DNA of 64,000 bases from JACDAE01 sp963744875 (GTDB lineage: Bacteria > Chloroflexota > Ktedonobacteria > Ktedonobacterales > Ktedonobacteraceae), in assembly GCA_963744875.1 (NCBI GenBank), contig CAVUVQ010000010.1, positions 372,001 to 436,000 on the forward strand, read 5' to 3'. The notes below the pieces were generated by a model, which saw only the letters and a program-made list of their open reading frames with translations, did not search any database and was not told the DNA's origin. Numbering within the stretch: position 1 is the stretch's first letter; every line of letters begins with the position of its first letter. Shown one piece after another: positions 1 to 9,353 of this stretch. Both the position numbers and the translations under genes were made by a program.

Positions 1-2
1 TT

Positions 3-2123
3 TCAGCGCACGACTACCTGGCGGCTGCACCTGCCATTCACGCGAACTATACGCTCGTGGATGTCATAACAGCAGACCAGGCTCATACCGATCAAGCCGT
101 CAAGGCAATCACAGCTAAATTTCAATATGTGAGCTTACAAACAGCTACAGATGTGCTTAAATCTCAGCAATCCTCTATCGATCTGATCACTAAATTTCTA
201 GAGATTGCCGGCCTGATTGCATTGTTGATCAGCGGCGTTGGCATCGTCAATACAATGCAGGTATTACTCTCACGTCGCAAAACAGAGATCGCGCTACTCA
301 AAACGGTCGGCTATCGGCGTGCAAATCTCTACCTGCTCTTTGGGATGGAAGCGGGGCTGCTGGGGCTGATTGGCGGCATCATAGGAGCCGCAAGCGCAAC
401 AGGGGTGAGTTACCTCATCCGCACGCTGCTACAAAACCTTGGCTCCAACGTACCCTTTGTGCTCAATCCTGGTATGATCGTTGGGGGGGTGCTGATTGGC
501 TTCGTCACCGCACTGATCTTCGGCCTGCTTCCTATCGTACAGGCTGCAAACATTCGCCCATTGAGCGTGCTACGTCAACTTGAGAACAAAAGCGTCAGTG
601 GTCGCGTGTTGACCATCCTTTTACTCGCACTGTTTTCAGTTCTCTTCTGTCTACTGGCAATTGTGATCCTCAACAATAATGTGATGCTCGGCATTGAAGT
701 CACTTATGGAACATTCGCTTTCCTTTTGCTCCTGAGCGGCCTCTTTAGCCTGATTGTGCTTGCGATCAGCAAATTGCCCGTTCCCGAACATATGCATTTC
801 ACTCAGGTGCTCCTGGTACTACCGGGGATAGTGATCTCGGTGCTGCTGTACCGCTTGCTGCCCGTGTTTGCCATCTTCCTCATGATCATCTCCCTGATTG
901 GTATCGTTATCGTGTTTCTGCCTCGGAGCTGGAAGGTCAACGTAAAAATGGCCTTGCGGAATCTGGGCCAGAGGCGCGTACGCACAACGGCTACGCTATT
1001 AGCGCTGTTTATTGGCATCTATGGCATTGGAGTAGATATTGGTATAGGACAGGATCTTGGAACGCAGATCACGAGTGCGCTGACCCAGAACTCGCCGTAC
1101 AACATTGTCGCCACCACGACAGGAAACGATGCAAACATACTCCAGGGGCACCTGAATAGCATCGCTGGACTGAGTGACCGACGCGAAGATCCATTTGCCA
1201 TGACCTTACCCGTTGCGATCAATGGTCGTCCCTCTCAGCAGGTATTGCCAACGGGAGCCACGCGCCAGCAAGATCTGAGCCTGCTCGGTGGTATCGAAGG
1301 ATACGACCTGGCTCATACGCTTCCGGCACAGACAATCACACAGGGACGCAATCTGAATGCCAGCGATGTGGGCACTAACAATGTCCTTGTCAGTCAGGTT
1401 ATGACAAGCAAGGGCTGGGCGCAGATGACACTGAAGGTTGGTGATACCATCACTCTGGCAAGCCTGGATGGTAAAACACAGAAGACCGCAACGATTGTCG
1501 GCATCATCTCGATCCCAACCAGCTTTGAGACCTTAGGAGAAGTGCTGGCACCAACTGAACTTGTAAATACGCTCAGTTCAGCAACCAGCGCAAAGACGAC
1601 AGTGTTCTATATGAAAGTCGCCCCTGCACAGTTCGATCAGGCATTGAGCGATTTAAATAAGATCGTCCCCAATGCCTCAGTACAGAACCTGAGTGATGCG
1701 GGCACATCTTTTCTACAACAGGTAACGAGCTTTCTGGATGTTATCATTGCCATCGCCTCGCTCTCAATGATTGCGGCAATCGTTATCATCGCCAATTCCG
1801 TCGCCCTGGCGATGCTTGAGCGCAGACGCGAACTGGGCATTCTCAAGTCGGTTGGCTACACCAGTCGGACCGTCTTGAGCCAGGTGCTGATCGAGAATGG
1901 TATCATCGGAGGTGTGGGTGCCTTCGTCGCAACCTTGCTGGCAGCCGGTGGAGTGACGTTAGGCAGCAAATTATTCTTCGGGAACAGTCTGACGCTTAAC
2001 ATGGAGCCGCTCATCGTCGTCAGCATGATCATCGTCCCAGCATTGCTCGCGATATTCACAGCCATCCTGGTCGCCTGGAGTGCAGTTCGTGTACGCCCAT
2101 TAGCAGTGTTACGCTACGAATAA
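3..2123 (+). CDS. FtsX/MacB-type ABC transporter permease (5' end outside window)
   Basis: The reading frame is open to the left edge, so the start lies outside the window. The visible part contains two FtsX-like permease units. The first has a transmembrane helix near residues 65-85 followed by the RRKTEIALLKTVGYRR cytoplasmic segment. The second has the equivalent RRRELGILKSVGYTSR segment near the C-terminus. A periplasmic MacB-like domain lies between them. Such proteins normally work with a LolD/MacB-type ATPase in lipid or peptide export or in mechanotransmission. No ATPase is visible here, so it may lie upstream. The substrate cannot be told. The related permease at 52932-56042 has the same general architecture. 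Confidence 0.85.
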   Translation, partial: SAHDYLAAAPAIHANYTLVDVITADQAHTDQAVKAITAKFQYVSLQTATDVLKSQQSSIDLITKFLEIAGLIALLISGVGIVNTMQVLLSRRKTEIALLKTVGYRRANLYLLFGMEAGLLGLIGGIIGAASATGVSYLIRTLLQNLGSNVPFVLNPGMIVGGVLIGFVTALIFGLLPIVQAANIRPLSVLRQLENKSVSGRVLTILLLALFSVLFCLLAIVILNNNVMLGIEVTYGTFAFLLLLSGLFSLIVLAISKLPVPEHMHFTQVLLVLPGIVISVLLYRLLPVFAIFLMIISLIGIVIVFLPRSWKVNVKMALRNLGQRRVRTTATLLALFIGIYGIGVDIGIGQDLGTQITSALTQNSPYNIVATTTGNDANILQGHLNSIAGLSDRREDPFAMTLPVAINGRPSQQVLPTGATRQQDLSLLGGIEGYDLAHTLPAQTITQGRNLNASDVGTNNVLVSQVMTSKGWAQMTLKVGDTITLASLDGKTQKTATIVGIISIPTSFETLGEVLAPTELVNTLSSATSAKTTVFYMKVAPAQFDQALSDLNKIVPNASVQNLSDAGTSFLQQVTSFLDVIIAIASLSMIAAIVIIANSVALAMLERRRELGILKSVGYTSRTVLSQVLIENGIIGGVGAFVATLLAAGGVTLGSKLFFGNSLTLNMEPLIVVSMIIVPALLAIFTAILVAWSAVRVRPLAVLRYE

Positions 2124-2193
2124 TGGAGTACTCTGTCAACCGTCATTGCACCAGCGTAGGGACCATCTTTAGAGCGTCTCACAATTTATTGAA

Positions 2194-2219
2194 GGGCTTA
2201 CCCCAAGTAGGGTAAGCCC
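2194..2219. terminator. Hairpin after the permease gene
   Basis: GGGCTTACCC and GGGTAAGCCC form a 10-bp stem with a short loop about 70 nt after the permease stop. There is no clear T-run, so termination is only a guess. Confidence 0.45.
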
Positions 2220-2240
2220 AATGCTCCTCCAATCCGATCC

Positions 2241-2338
2241 CCCCAAAATAACGCGGCAGTGCCGCATTGTGCTATGGATCGGCCTGTAGAGCGGGTTGAG
2301 AGAATGCGGCACCCAATGTCGCAGTGACAAGGTGCCGC
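2241..2338 (+). repeat. Left copy of 98-bp inverted repeat flanking the kinase gene
   Basis: Positions 2241-2338 are the reverse complement of 3341-3438. The outer 82 bases are identical and the inner ~16 diverge. The copy contains short palindromes of its own (GCGGCAGTGCCGC, and AATGCGGCAC pairing with GTGCCGCATT). No target-site duplication is obvious outside the pair. Confidence 0.9.
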
Positions 2339-2422
2339 ATTGACACAGGGAAACATTATGTACGCCTCTCTCCCCGACAGAAATTGTGTTCTAGGGGAGG
2401 GAATGCGTAGTGATGAGCGACC

Positions 2423-2446
2423 GGGCTTATTTCATTGCGCCCCTAC
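2423..2446 (+). repeat. Short copy of the GGGCTTAT...GCGCCCCTAC repeat family
   Basis: This is a shortened relative of the elements at 7901-7932, 29714-29748 and 29796-29830. All share the GGGCTTATT start and the TTGCGCCCCTAC end. A more diverged copy follows near 2474-2500. I see no convincing gene in 2339-2740. Confidence 0.6.
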
Positions 2447-2540
2447 ACCATTATTGGGCAGGGGGAATGGGTACCGGGCTTGTCAACTGCGCCCCACACC
2501 ATCTTTCCCGCATGGTGATGGGTCTCATCATCCTTGCCGC

Positions 2541-2613
2541 TTGACATTCCACAATTGGATCATTCATACTATAAAAGGGGAGATTCTATGTTCTCTCCCC
2601 TATTTTATAGTAT
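2541..2613 (+). promoter_or_regulatory. Candidate promoter plus stem-loop ahead of the kinase gene
   Basis: TTGACA at 2541-2546 and CATACT at 2565-2570 are 18 nt apart, like a sigma-70 promoter. Overlapping the start is an inverted repeat (2566-2583 with 2594-2613, arms ATACTATAAAAGGGGAGA-like) that would fold into a strong hairpin. It could act as an attenuator, or it could simply be another palindromic repeat. Confidence 0.4.
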
Positions 2614-2744
2614 CCCCTAATGGTTCATTTCGACCTCAGGCTTCACCCTTGCTTGCCTGAACATGAACCGAAAGAACCGAGATATGGTTTAATCCGGACA
2701 CGAATGGGGGAAAAACCCTGTCAAAAAAGTGCCATAATGCAGGT

Positions 2745-3287
2745 ATGAAAGACCCTACATTCTTATATTTGCTGGTAGGACTTCCTGGGGCTGGCAAGAC
2801 CACAAAAGCTAAGCAATTAGAAGTTGAAGCCTCAGCCTTGCGGTTTACCCCTGATGAGTGGATGAAGACGTTATTTGGAAGAAACGATCCGGCGACAAGA
2901 GATGTCCTCGAAGGTCAACTGATCTGGATAGCTTTGCGTGCTCTTCAGCTTCATACCAATGTTGTCCTGGATTTCGGATTTTGGGGCAAAGATGAACGGT
3001 CGTCTTTGAGATGGATCGCCAGGCAAATAGGCGCGAAAAGCCAGGTAATATATTTGCCCATTGACAGAGAAACGCAACGGAAGCGCGTCCAAACACGTTT
3101 TGTGGACACGCCAGACCAGACATGGCAAATGAGCGAAGAGGAACTGACGAAATGGCGTGCGCTCTTTGATGAGCCAGATGAAGCTGAGCTTCAGGGCACA
3201 ATGCTTCCTGATCCCCCTCATGGATATGCGTCCTGGTCTGCCTGGGCATCCTCGCGCTGGCCGTCGTTACCCGATGAATATGCATGA
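2745..3287 (+). CDS. P-loop ATPase / predicted small-molecule or polynucleotide kinase
   Basis: This 180-residue protein has the Walker A motif GLPGAGKTT at residues 13-21, followed by a compact alpha/beta kinase fold. FTPDEWMKTLFG resembles the segment after the first helix in COG0645/COG4639 predicted kinases. DFGFWGKDERSSLRWIAR and the Arg-rich QRKRVQTRF segment fit the lid region of that group. The substrate is unknown; related proteins phosphorylate nucleic-acid ends, antibiotics or small metabolites. The start ATG has only a short AGGT upstream. The gene sits alone inside a pair of 98-bp inverted repeats, which suggests it is carried on a mobile or duplicated segment, but no transposase is present. 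Confidence 0.75.
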   Translation: MKDPTFLYLLVGLPGAGKTTKAKQLEVEASALRFTPDEWMKTLFGRNDPATRDVLEGQLIWIALRALQLHTNVVLDFGFWGKDERSSLRWIARQIGAKSQVIYLPIDRETQRKRVQTRFVDTPDQTWQMSEEELTKWRALFDEPDEAELQGTMLPDPPHGYASWSAWASSRWPSLPDEYA

Positions 3288-3340
3288 GTAGTTAGAGTGC
3301 TAAGATGAGGGTCTGAGTAGTTGGCTCTCTCTAGCACAAC

Positions 3341-3438
3341 GCGGCACCCTGGTACCGCGACATTGGGTGCCGCATTCTCTCAACCCGCTCTACAGGCCGA
3401 TCCATAGCACAATGCGGCACTGCCGCGTTATTTTGGGG
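3341..3438 (-). repeat. Right copy of 98-bp inverted repeat
   Basis: This is the reverse complement of 2241-2338, and 3357-3438 is identical to 2241-2322. Together the two copies bound a 1.2-kb segment that holds only the kinase gene. Confidence 0.9.
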
Positions 3439-3464
3439 ACCACTCCCAATACCATTCAAATAAG

Positions 3465-3584
3465 CCATGCTCCTGATGGAGCACCCGGAACAATGAAATT
3501 CAGGTACAATTTCAGGAGAATAGTCCATGTTCCTGGGAAACACCCTGACGATGAAATTAGGATGCAATTTCAGGACAATTTATA
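3465..3584 (+). repeat. Two imperfect ~60-bp direct repeats
   Basis: 3465-3524 and 3525-3584 both read CCATG(C/T)TCCTG, then a variable part, then ATGAAATT(C)AGG and CAATTTCAGGA. They lie just outside the right inverted repeat and before the 3' end of the BTAD regulator. No coding role is evident. Confidence 0.7.
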
Positions 3585-3634
3585 GGCGTGTCCACCTTTC
3601 GGCGATAACGGTAGTCCTTACCACCACCCATTTT

Positions 3635-6600
3635 TCACAGATAACCCATCGTCTCCGCAACGGGCACCGCTTGTAGGAGAAGAGCACTCGCCTCGTCTTG
3701 TTTCCCAGTATCCCATGCTTGCACGGCACCTTCAAGGAGTCCCTTCAACTGTTCAGGTGGTGGTTGTTGCGTCGGATCAAGCAACATACGCACATTATCG
3801 ATGGCAACAGCGATCTTATCCTGGACAATCGCTGCACCCATAAGCGGCCAGAACCCCACCCATTGAAACGGATTGACCTCCGCTTGCTGTTGTTGCCCTT
3901 CCCCAACCGATTGCCGACCAAAGATCTCCACCTCGGCTAGATTACCCTCACGCCAGGCGATCCACGCACGATGACCCGTGAGAATACTATTGTTCTGTGT
4001 CGCACCTGCATCCTGGGCACGGATGAGGAGATTGCGTACCGCTTCCACCTGCCCACGGCATCTGAAGATAAACGGTAAAAACGTCAGGCAACGAAATTTT
4101 AGCCAGGCAACATCTGCCTGTTCAGCCATAGAGAGTGCCGCCCAGAGATGCTCCTCCGCTTCATCCAGATGGTCTGCCCAGAGAAGGGTGATGCCCAGAG
4201 CGAGGTGACCCGTCGCTATCTTGCTCTTGTCTCTGGCCTGTTCAGCCATGGCTAATGCATCACGCCGCGAGGCGACCGCCTGTTCTGTAGACGCGAAGCG
4301 ACTCCGAAACATATTCCGGATGCCTATCGCCTCCGTGAGTAACTTGCGCTGCTCTTGCGTACCATACTGCTCTATTACAGGACGGGCCTTTTCGATTGCC
4401 GCCGTCATATCGTCCACAGAACCCCGCAACGGCCAGATGTGGGCAGCTTGCAAATTTATCCACTCGTCTCGCCACATCTGATTTGAGGGATCTGACACGT
4501 CCATCAAGATGGACTCAGCCTCCTGAAAAGCCTGACGTGCATTGATTTGCAAGGTGTCATGGGGATTATTGGAGGCATAATTCCAGGCCGTAGCAATCTT
4601 ACGCAGTAAACGTGCCCGCCAGATGTACTCTTCAGATGGAACAAGAGCGGCACCTTGTTGATAAGCCTCCCGCGCTTCTTGCAATTGCCCCTTCTGCAAG
4701 AAGATATCCCCTAACCCGGCATAGATGCCTGCTGCATCCTCCCATAAACGTGCGGAACTCGGTGCACCAGCTTCAAGCAGATTGGCCGCTCGCTGAAACG
4801 CTGTCATAGCATCAGTACTTGCATAAACTTGTAGAGCAAGTTCGCCAGCACGACGGTAATAGGGGATGGCTTGCTCTGGCAGGCGTGCACGCTCATAATG
4901 AGCGGCTATCTGTCCACTCACAGCATCCAGATTATCCATGTAGACCACCTCAAACGCCTCCGCAACGCGTCGATGGAGAAGACGTTGGCGTACAGGACTG
5001 AGGGAAGCATAGGCAATCTCGCGCAACTTGTCATGGCTAAAATCGTACATCTCAGCGGTTCCTGCGCCCTGTTCTCTCACCAGACGGCGTTGCCACAGTT
5101 CGTCCAATCCTTGCACTACGTCGTCTTCGCTGCGCCCACTGGCTCGTGCAAGAATGGAGAAAGGAAACGCCCGTCCAATAACGGCTGCTACGTTCGCGAC
5201 CTCATGAGCCAGAGGTGAGAGCTGCGCAAGTCGTGTCGCCAGCACCGTTTGTACAGATGGCGGAAGCGTAGAGGCATTTTGTGTGAGCAGGGGAGGCGTG
5301 TTTCCTGCACTAGAGTGTGGATCTCCCTGTTGTTCCAATGTTCCTGCACGAGCCATCTCAACCACAAATAATGGATTGCCTTCAGTCTCAGAATGGAGGG
5401 CCATACTCATTGCAGGTGCAAGCGGTTGGCCCAGGATATGTTCGGCCAGGGAGGTTGTCTCCTCAAGAGTAAGCGGACCAGGTGCGATCTCGGTTACCAG
5501 GTCATCACGCTGCACCGCACTCAGAAACTCCTGTAAAGGATGTCCGGGAAGGATCTCCTCTGCACGGACCGTCCCGAGAAGAAGTACACGCGCCTGCGGA
5601 TCGAAGCGCAACAGGTAATGTAACCATTCCAGCGTCTCATGATCGCACCATTGCATATCATCAAGGAATAACAATAGCGGTTGATGAGCTGAGAGCACTG
5701 CACGTGCAAGCGCTTCAAAGAAGATTTGGCGTTGCCATCCCTCCGTCATAGCCGCCGGGTGTGACAAATGCGGTCGGGTCGTCAGCACTTCCGGGACCAG
5801 GCGTGCAATCTCAGTGAGCAAGGGTGGATCAAGAGCGGAGAGACCTGCTTGTAATGCATCACTACGCAACCAGCCCGTGACAGGAGCATAAGCCAGTGGA
5901 CCGAGAGCGGCATAACAATGTGCGCTCGCGGTCGCCATTCCCTGTCGACTGACCCAGGCCTCCATCTCTTCCGCCAGGCGCGTCTTACCAATACCCGCCT
6001 CCCCACTAAGAATGACAATACGCTGCTGCCCCTTCGCCATCTTACGCCATGCTTCCAACAACAGCCGCCACTCGGCTTTGCGCCCAAGCAGAGGAGGGGC
6101 CGCTCCTCGAAGAGAGAGCGAACCAGTTAAGGTTCTGGCAGGGAGATCTGATTGCATGAGCGCTTCATAGACGCCCTGGGTAATCGCGCCCGGTTCGGTG
6201 CCCAATTCGCGTTCCAGGACCGTTACGCAAGCATGATACGTACGCAAAGCAGCCGCTCGATCACCACGCAAAGCATACAGGCGCATAAGCTGACGATACG
6301 TTGCCTCATGCAAAGGATCCTGCCGCAGAAGTTGTTGCCCAGCCATAATCGCAGCATCATAATCCCGTTTCTGCTCCAGCAACGCAATCAAGCGTTCCGC
6401 GGCCAGCAGAAATTGCTGATGCCAGCGATCGCGCTCCGGTAGGATCCACTCCTCATAACAGCCGGGCAACAGATCTCCGCGATACAAATGGAGCACCTGC
6501 TCCAGCGCTTGCTGCAACGTAGCCATATCCTGAGCTTGCTCGGCCTGTTTCGCCTGGGATAACGCCTGTTCTAATTCTTGAATATCAAGCGTCCAGGGAG

Positions 6601-6901
6601 CATCGTCCCCGGCTGGTCGCCACTGCAATGTCTGCTTATCGGTATAAAGAAATTGGTCAATGTTCGGCAGTGCCTGGCGCAATTGATAAAGCAGTTTGCG
6701 TAGATTGGTGTGGGCCTGTGCTTCCGTTGAATCGGGCCAGAGGAGAAAAGCCAGGTGAGAGCGATTCTGAGGTGCATCCCGGTGCAGTAGCAGATAAGCA
6801 AGCAGAGATTGTAAACGGGAAATACTCACCGTCGTAATGGGGGTATCATTCGATGTGAGTAGGAAATCGCCGAGCAGATGGATATGTAGAGTTGGCCTCA
6901 C
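3635..6901 (-). CDS. BTAD/AAA transcriptional regulator with TPR C-terminus (AfsR/SARP-like)
   Basis: This is a 1088-residue regulator. Residues ~1-95 look like the OmpR-type winged helix of SARP proteins (LLGDFLLTSNDTPI, then SRLQSLLAYLLLHRD and LLWPDSTEAQAHTNLRKLL). Residues ~95-255 form a BTAD helical domain. An ATPase of the AAA/STAND type follows, with Walker A GEAGIGKTRLAEEM near residue 300 and a Walker B-like LLLFLDDMQW near 410. The C-terminal half is made of TPR-like helix pairs. Such proteins integrate a bound nucleotide or ligand and activate nearby or distant genes. The start is GTG with AGGGAG about 12 nt upstream. Its target is unknown; the neighbours are not an obvious biosynthetic cluster. 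Confidence 0.88.
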   Translation of the reverse strand: MRPTLHIHLLGDFLLTSNDTPITTVSISRLQSLLAYLLLHRDAPQNRSHLAFLLWPDSTEAQAHTNLRKLLYQLRQALPNIDQFLYTDKQTLQWRPAGDDAPWTLDIQELEQALSQAKQAEQAQDMATLQQALEQVLHLYRGDLLPGCYEEWILPERDRWHQQFLLAAERLIALLEQKRDYDAAIMAGQQLLRQDPLHEATYRQLMRLYALRGDRAAALRTYHACVTVLERELGTEPGAITQGVYEALMQSDLPARTLTGSLSLRGAAPPLLGRKAEWRLLLEAWRKMAKGQQRIVILSGEAGIGKTRLAEEMEAWVSRQGMATASAHCYAALGPLAYAPVTGWLRSDALQAGLSALDPPLLTEIARLVPEVLTTRPHLSHPAAMTEGWQRQIFFEALARAVLSAHQPLLLFLDDMQWCDHETLEWLHYLLRFDPQARVLLLGTVRAEEILPGHPLQEFLSAVQRDDLVTEIAPGPLTLEETTSLAEHILGQPLAPAMSMALHSETEGNPLFVVEMARAGTLEQQGDPHSSAGNTPPLLTQNASTLPPSVQTVLATRLAQLSPLAHEVANVAAVIGRAFPFSILARASGRSEDDVVQGLDELWQRRLVREQGAGTAEMYDFSHDKLREIAYASLSPVRQRLLHRRVAEAFEVVYMDNLDAVSGQIAAHYERARLPEQAIPYYRRAGELALQVYASTDAMTAFQRAANLLEAGAPSSARLWEDAAGIYAGLGDIFLQKGQLQEAREAYQQGAALVPSEEYIWRARLLRKIATAWNYASNNPHDTLQINARQAFQEAESILMDVSDPSNQMWRDEWINLQAAHIWPLRGSVDDMTAAIEKARPVIEQYGTQEQRKLLTEAIGIRNMFRSRFASTEQAVASRRDALAMAEQARDKSKIATGHLALGITLLWADHLDEAEEHLWAALSMAEQADVAWLKFRCLTFLPFIFRCRGQVEAVRNLLIRAQDAGATQNNSILTGHRAWIAWREGNLAEVEIFGRQSVGEGQQQQAEVNPFQWVGFWPLMGAAIVQDKIAVAIDNVRMLLDPTQQPPPEQLKGLLEGAVQAWDTGKQDEASALLLQAVPVAETMGYL

Positions 6902-7027
6902 CAGGGAGCTCCCTTTCTCGAATCCAGGCAGAGTTTTCTCCTCGCCTTTGCTATCTGGTTTATTTGCTGAAGCTATGGTATCTTGGGGAAGTATATCACA
7001 TCTATTGCTCGGAATGCATCGGCTTTG

Positions 7028-7702
7028 TCAGGGCACTTCAACATATTCGGGTTCTTGCTCCTTCTCTTCGCTCTCGACTGGCTTATGCGTACGAGAGTGA
7101 AACTTGAAGAAAAGGATCGTAGCAAGGATAGTAAGCAATCCAACACCCAGGCCTACCCAACCAATCATACGTGCAAGATGCGACACCTGGTCAAAGTGAT
7201 CATGGAAGTAGCGACCACCGAGATAACCAAGCGTCCCTACCAACGATGCCCAGACAATACCACCAGCGGCGTTATAGAACAGGAATGTGCGCCAATGCAT
7301 TTTGTTCACGCCAGCAAGAAACGCAGCCCAGATACGGAGTAGCGTGATGAAGCGTGCAATAAAGACTGTTTTGGCACCATGTTTACGGAAGAACTTTTCG
7401 GCCTGATCAAGGTGCTCAGTCTTCACAAAAAAGTAACGACCAAAGCGCTCTACAAACTTTCTCCCACCGGTATATCCAATATAGTAGCCAAGATTATCAC
7501 CCAGAATTGCCCCCAACGCTGCACAGGCAATAATACCCGGTAGCGACAGGTGACCAGTGGTAGCAGCATAAAACGAGGCCAGCAGCAACATTGTCTCGCC
7601 AGGAAAAGGGATACCTGTGCTTTCAATAAAGATGAAGAGCACCACCGCCGGGTAACCAATTGTATTCAGTACATCTTGTAATGTTTGTAGTGAAATAATC
7701 AT
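7028..7702 (-). CDS. DedA family integral membrane protein
   Basis: This 224-residue protein has the SNARE-associated/DedA domain. The N-terminal FIESTGIPFPGETMLLLASF segment matches the DedA re-entrant hairpin. GAILGDNLGYYIGYTGGRKF and FIARFITLLRIWAAFLAG are the other family signatures, including the conserved arginines. A final membrane helix ends in a charged tail. DedA proteins act as lipid (polyprenyl-phosphate or phospholipid) translocases and help keep the proton motive force. The ATG is preceded by GGAG at a 9-nt spacing. The gene is monocistronic as far as can be seen. Confidence 0.9.
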   Translation of the reverse strand: MIISLQTLQDVLNTIGYPAVVLFIFIESTGIPFPGETMLLLASFYAATTGHLSLPGIIACAALGAILGDNLGYYIGYTGGRKFVERFGRYFFVKTEHLDQAEKFFRKHGAKTVFIARFITLLRIWAAFLAGVNKMHWRTFLFYNAAGGIVWASLVGTLGYLGGRYFHDHFDQVSHLARMIGWVGLGVGLLTILATILFFKFHSRTHKPVESEEKEQEPEYVEVP

Positions 7703-7864
7703 TATTTATAGCTCCATCATGGGCATCTTTTTGCAAAAAACGTATAACATATATTTCTTCGACTTCGTCTCCCCTTTAGAATACCCTTGACGTGTCACAG
7801 CCCAATCATACAACTGTCGCAATTTTGTCGCAATGTTTCAGCACATTTTTACAGGGCGCACGAT

Positions 7865-7932
7865 ACGGTACCATACCATACCGTGTGCCCCGTATAGCAT
7901 GGGCTTATTCGCTCCGCTCATTGCGCCCCTAC
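7865..7932 (+). repeat. Palindrome plus GGGCTTATT...GCGCCCCTAC repeat copy
   Basis: ACGGTA and TACCGT (7865-7884) form a small palindrome around CCATACCA. A copy of the dispersed GGGCTTATT...TTGCGCCCCTAC element follows at 7901-7932. Both lie between the APH-like gene (3' end) and the DedA gene (5' end). They could form a hairpin in either transcript. Confidence 0.55.
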
Positions 7933-7978
7933 CCAGTTTGGCCTCCATGGGCGGAAAGAAAAAGAAGCTCAACAATCT

Positions 7979-8923
7979 TTAGGCGGAACGTTGCAACAAT
8001 TGCTGCATACGTTGACATGTCCACTGATAAGCCTGATAATCTCCTTTCTTCGCAAAAAAGCGCATAGCATCAAGGGTGATATAGCACTCATAGCACAGGA
8101 CACGCTCTTCGTAAAATGGAATGTTGACATGGCGTGCCTGGTAATAATTCAGGCAACGTTCCCTCATATTGAAGTTGGGCACCCAGAAATCCAACCCGGC
8201 GATATCGTAGACAAAATCACCATACTGGGCACCTATCCAATCGACCACGCCACTAATTCGCCCCTGGTAGCCGAGAATGTTACGGAAACTATAGCCTCCA
8301 TGCACAAAGTAGCGTTCAGAAGGACAACGGTCGAGCAAGTCCAGCATATGTTGGAAGAGATCATCAAAGAGCTTCCGTTCCAGGAAAGTATCATCAAACA
8401 TATGATGCCACTTGCCGTAGTAGTTCCAATCTTCCTCCTCCTCTCTGACTTGTAGCAGCGAACTTCGCCAGTCAGGAAAGAGACCCGCACCCTGATCATC
8501 AAAGATACCATAGCCCTTCGTCTGGCTCACATCGATATGGGAAATGGTATCTAGAAGCGCGATCAGCTCTGGTAAAAGCTGCTCAACCTCCGGTAGTGGA
8601 AGCTCCATTAACATGCGGCCCGGTAGCCTGTATGAGATGGCAAAATGCAATTCATGCCAGCTCCCGACATACAATACGGAAGGGAATGGAACTGGCAACA
8701 AAGCCATTTTCGGTGATAACATGGCCTCCTTAGCAAAGCCGATGGGGATACGGCCAGCATCATTGAAACGCAGAATATACTCCTGCTCACCAACGCGGAA
8801 AGCAAAAGTACGTGCCACCTGACCACCTTCTACAGGCACAACATCGCTAACGGGTTCGCTAAAATGTTGCTGCAACAAAGTAAGCACCTGCTCTTGCTCA
8901 ACAACAGGTCTGAGATCAGACAT
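7979..8923 (-). CDS. APH-like phosphotransferase family protein lacking the usual catalytic Asp
   Basis: This 314-residue protein has an aminoglycoside/choline phosphotransferase-like kinase fold. An N-lobe with VPVEGGQVARTFAFRVGEQE precedes the C-lobe. The Brenner-type loop reads VHGGYSFRNIL, and the metal-binding motif reads GVVDWIGAQYGDFVYDIA. In active APH proteins the loop is HGDxxxxN. Here the Asp is replaced by Gly while the Asn is kept, so catalysis may be altered or lost. The frame extends further upstream, but the ATG at 8923 has GAGGAGG five nucleotides ahead and is the better start. The substrate cannot be predicted. It is divergent from the TetR gene. Confidence 0.78.
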   Translation of the reverse strand: MSDLRPVVEQEQVLTLLQQHFSEPVSDVVPVEGGQVARTFAFRVGEQEYILRFNDAGRIPIGFAKEAMLSPKMALLPVPFPSVLYVGSWHELHFAISYRLPGRMLMELPLPEVEQLLPELIALLDTISHIDVSQTKGYGIFDDQGAGLFPDWRSSLLQVREEEEDWNYYGKWHHMFDDTFLERKLFDDLFQHMLDLLDRCPSERYFVHGGYSFRNILGYQGRISGVVDWIGAQYGDFVYDIAGLDFWVPNFNMRERCLNYYQARHVNIPFYEERVLCYECYITLDAMRFFAKKGDYQAYQWTCQRMQQLLQRSA

Positions 8924-9297
8924 AAAACCTCCTCTGGCATATACAGAGATGCGCGGAAATCCGGGCGCATCAAATGGCGGTATTGCTTTTACAACAAAGA
9001 AATTCAGATGGGAGCAAGCCAGCAGGATGCGAGGAAGCAGCAATATGCAGCGACGGGTATTTCAGATGGGGATAGAAACCAGGAAGATGCATACTCGTAC
9101 TTGCTCACCATCCTTGCCAGCGACTTCTCCGTTCAAGTTAGCAAGAAGCAATGTATGCATGACGAACTGCACGCATAATTATGCATTCTTGTGTCTAAAA
9201 AGGATAAGTTGCAGACTAAAATGTTAGCAAGTTAAAGTCCAGGTCATCGTCTTCCAGGCCTTTCTATGTGAAGAATTGTACAATTCAACTATAAACA

Positions 9298-9311
9298 AAT
9301 TAGCGCTAATT
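9298..9311. promoter_or_regulatory. 14-bp perfect palindrome, candidate operator
   Basis: AATTAGCGCTAATT is a perfect palindrome in the spacer between the APH-like gene and the TetR gene, about 55 nt upstream of the TetR promoter. It could bind a dimeric regulator. No second copy was noticed. The rest of 8924-9297 shows nothing I can name. Confidence 0.35.
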
Positions 9312-9353
9312 GTCAATAATTTGAACCCATAAAACGGCACATGAGTTTTATAA

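Noticed and set aside
803..2065. Several minus-strand open frames of 65-70 residues
   Set aside because: They lie antisense to the FtsX permease, lack ribosome sites and mirror its codon pattern.
2340..2660. 106-residue open frame in the spacer before the kinase gene
   Set aside because: It consists of repeat copies and a hairpin, has no ribosome site and no protein-like composition.
2845..3285. 146- and 116-residue minus-strand frames opposite the kinase
   Set aside because: They are antisense shadows of the P-loop kinase, which has a clear motif.
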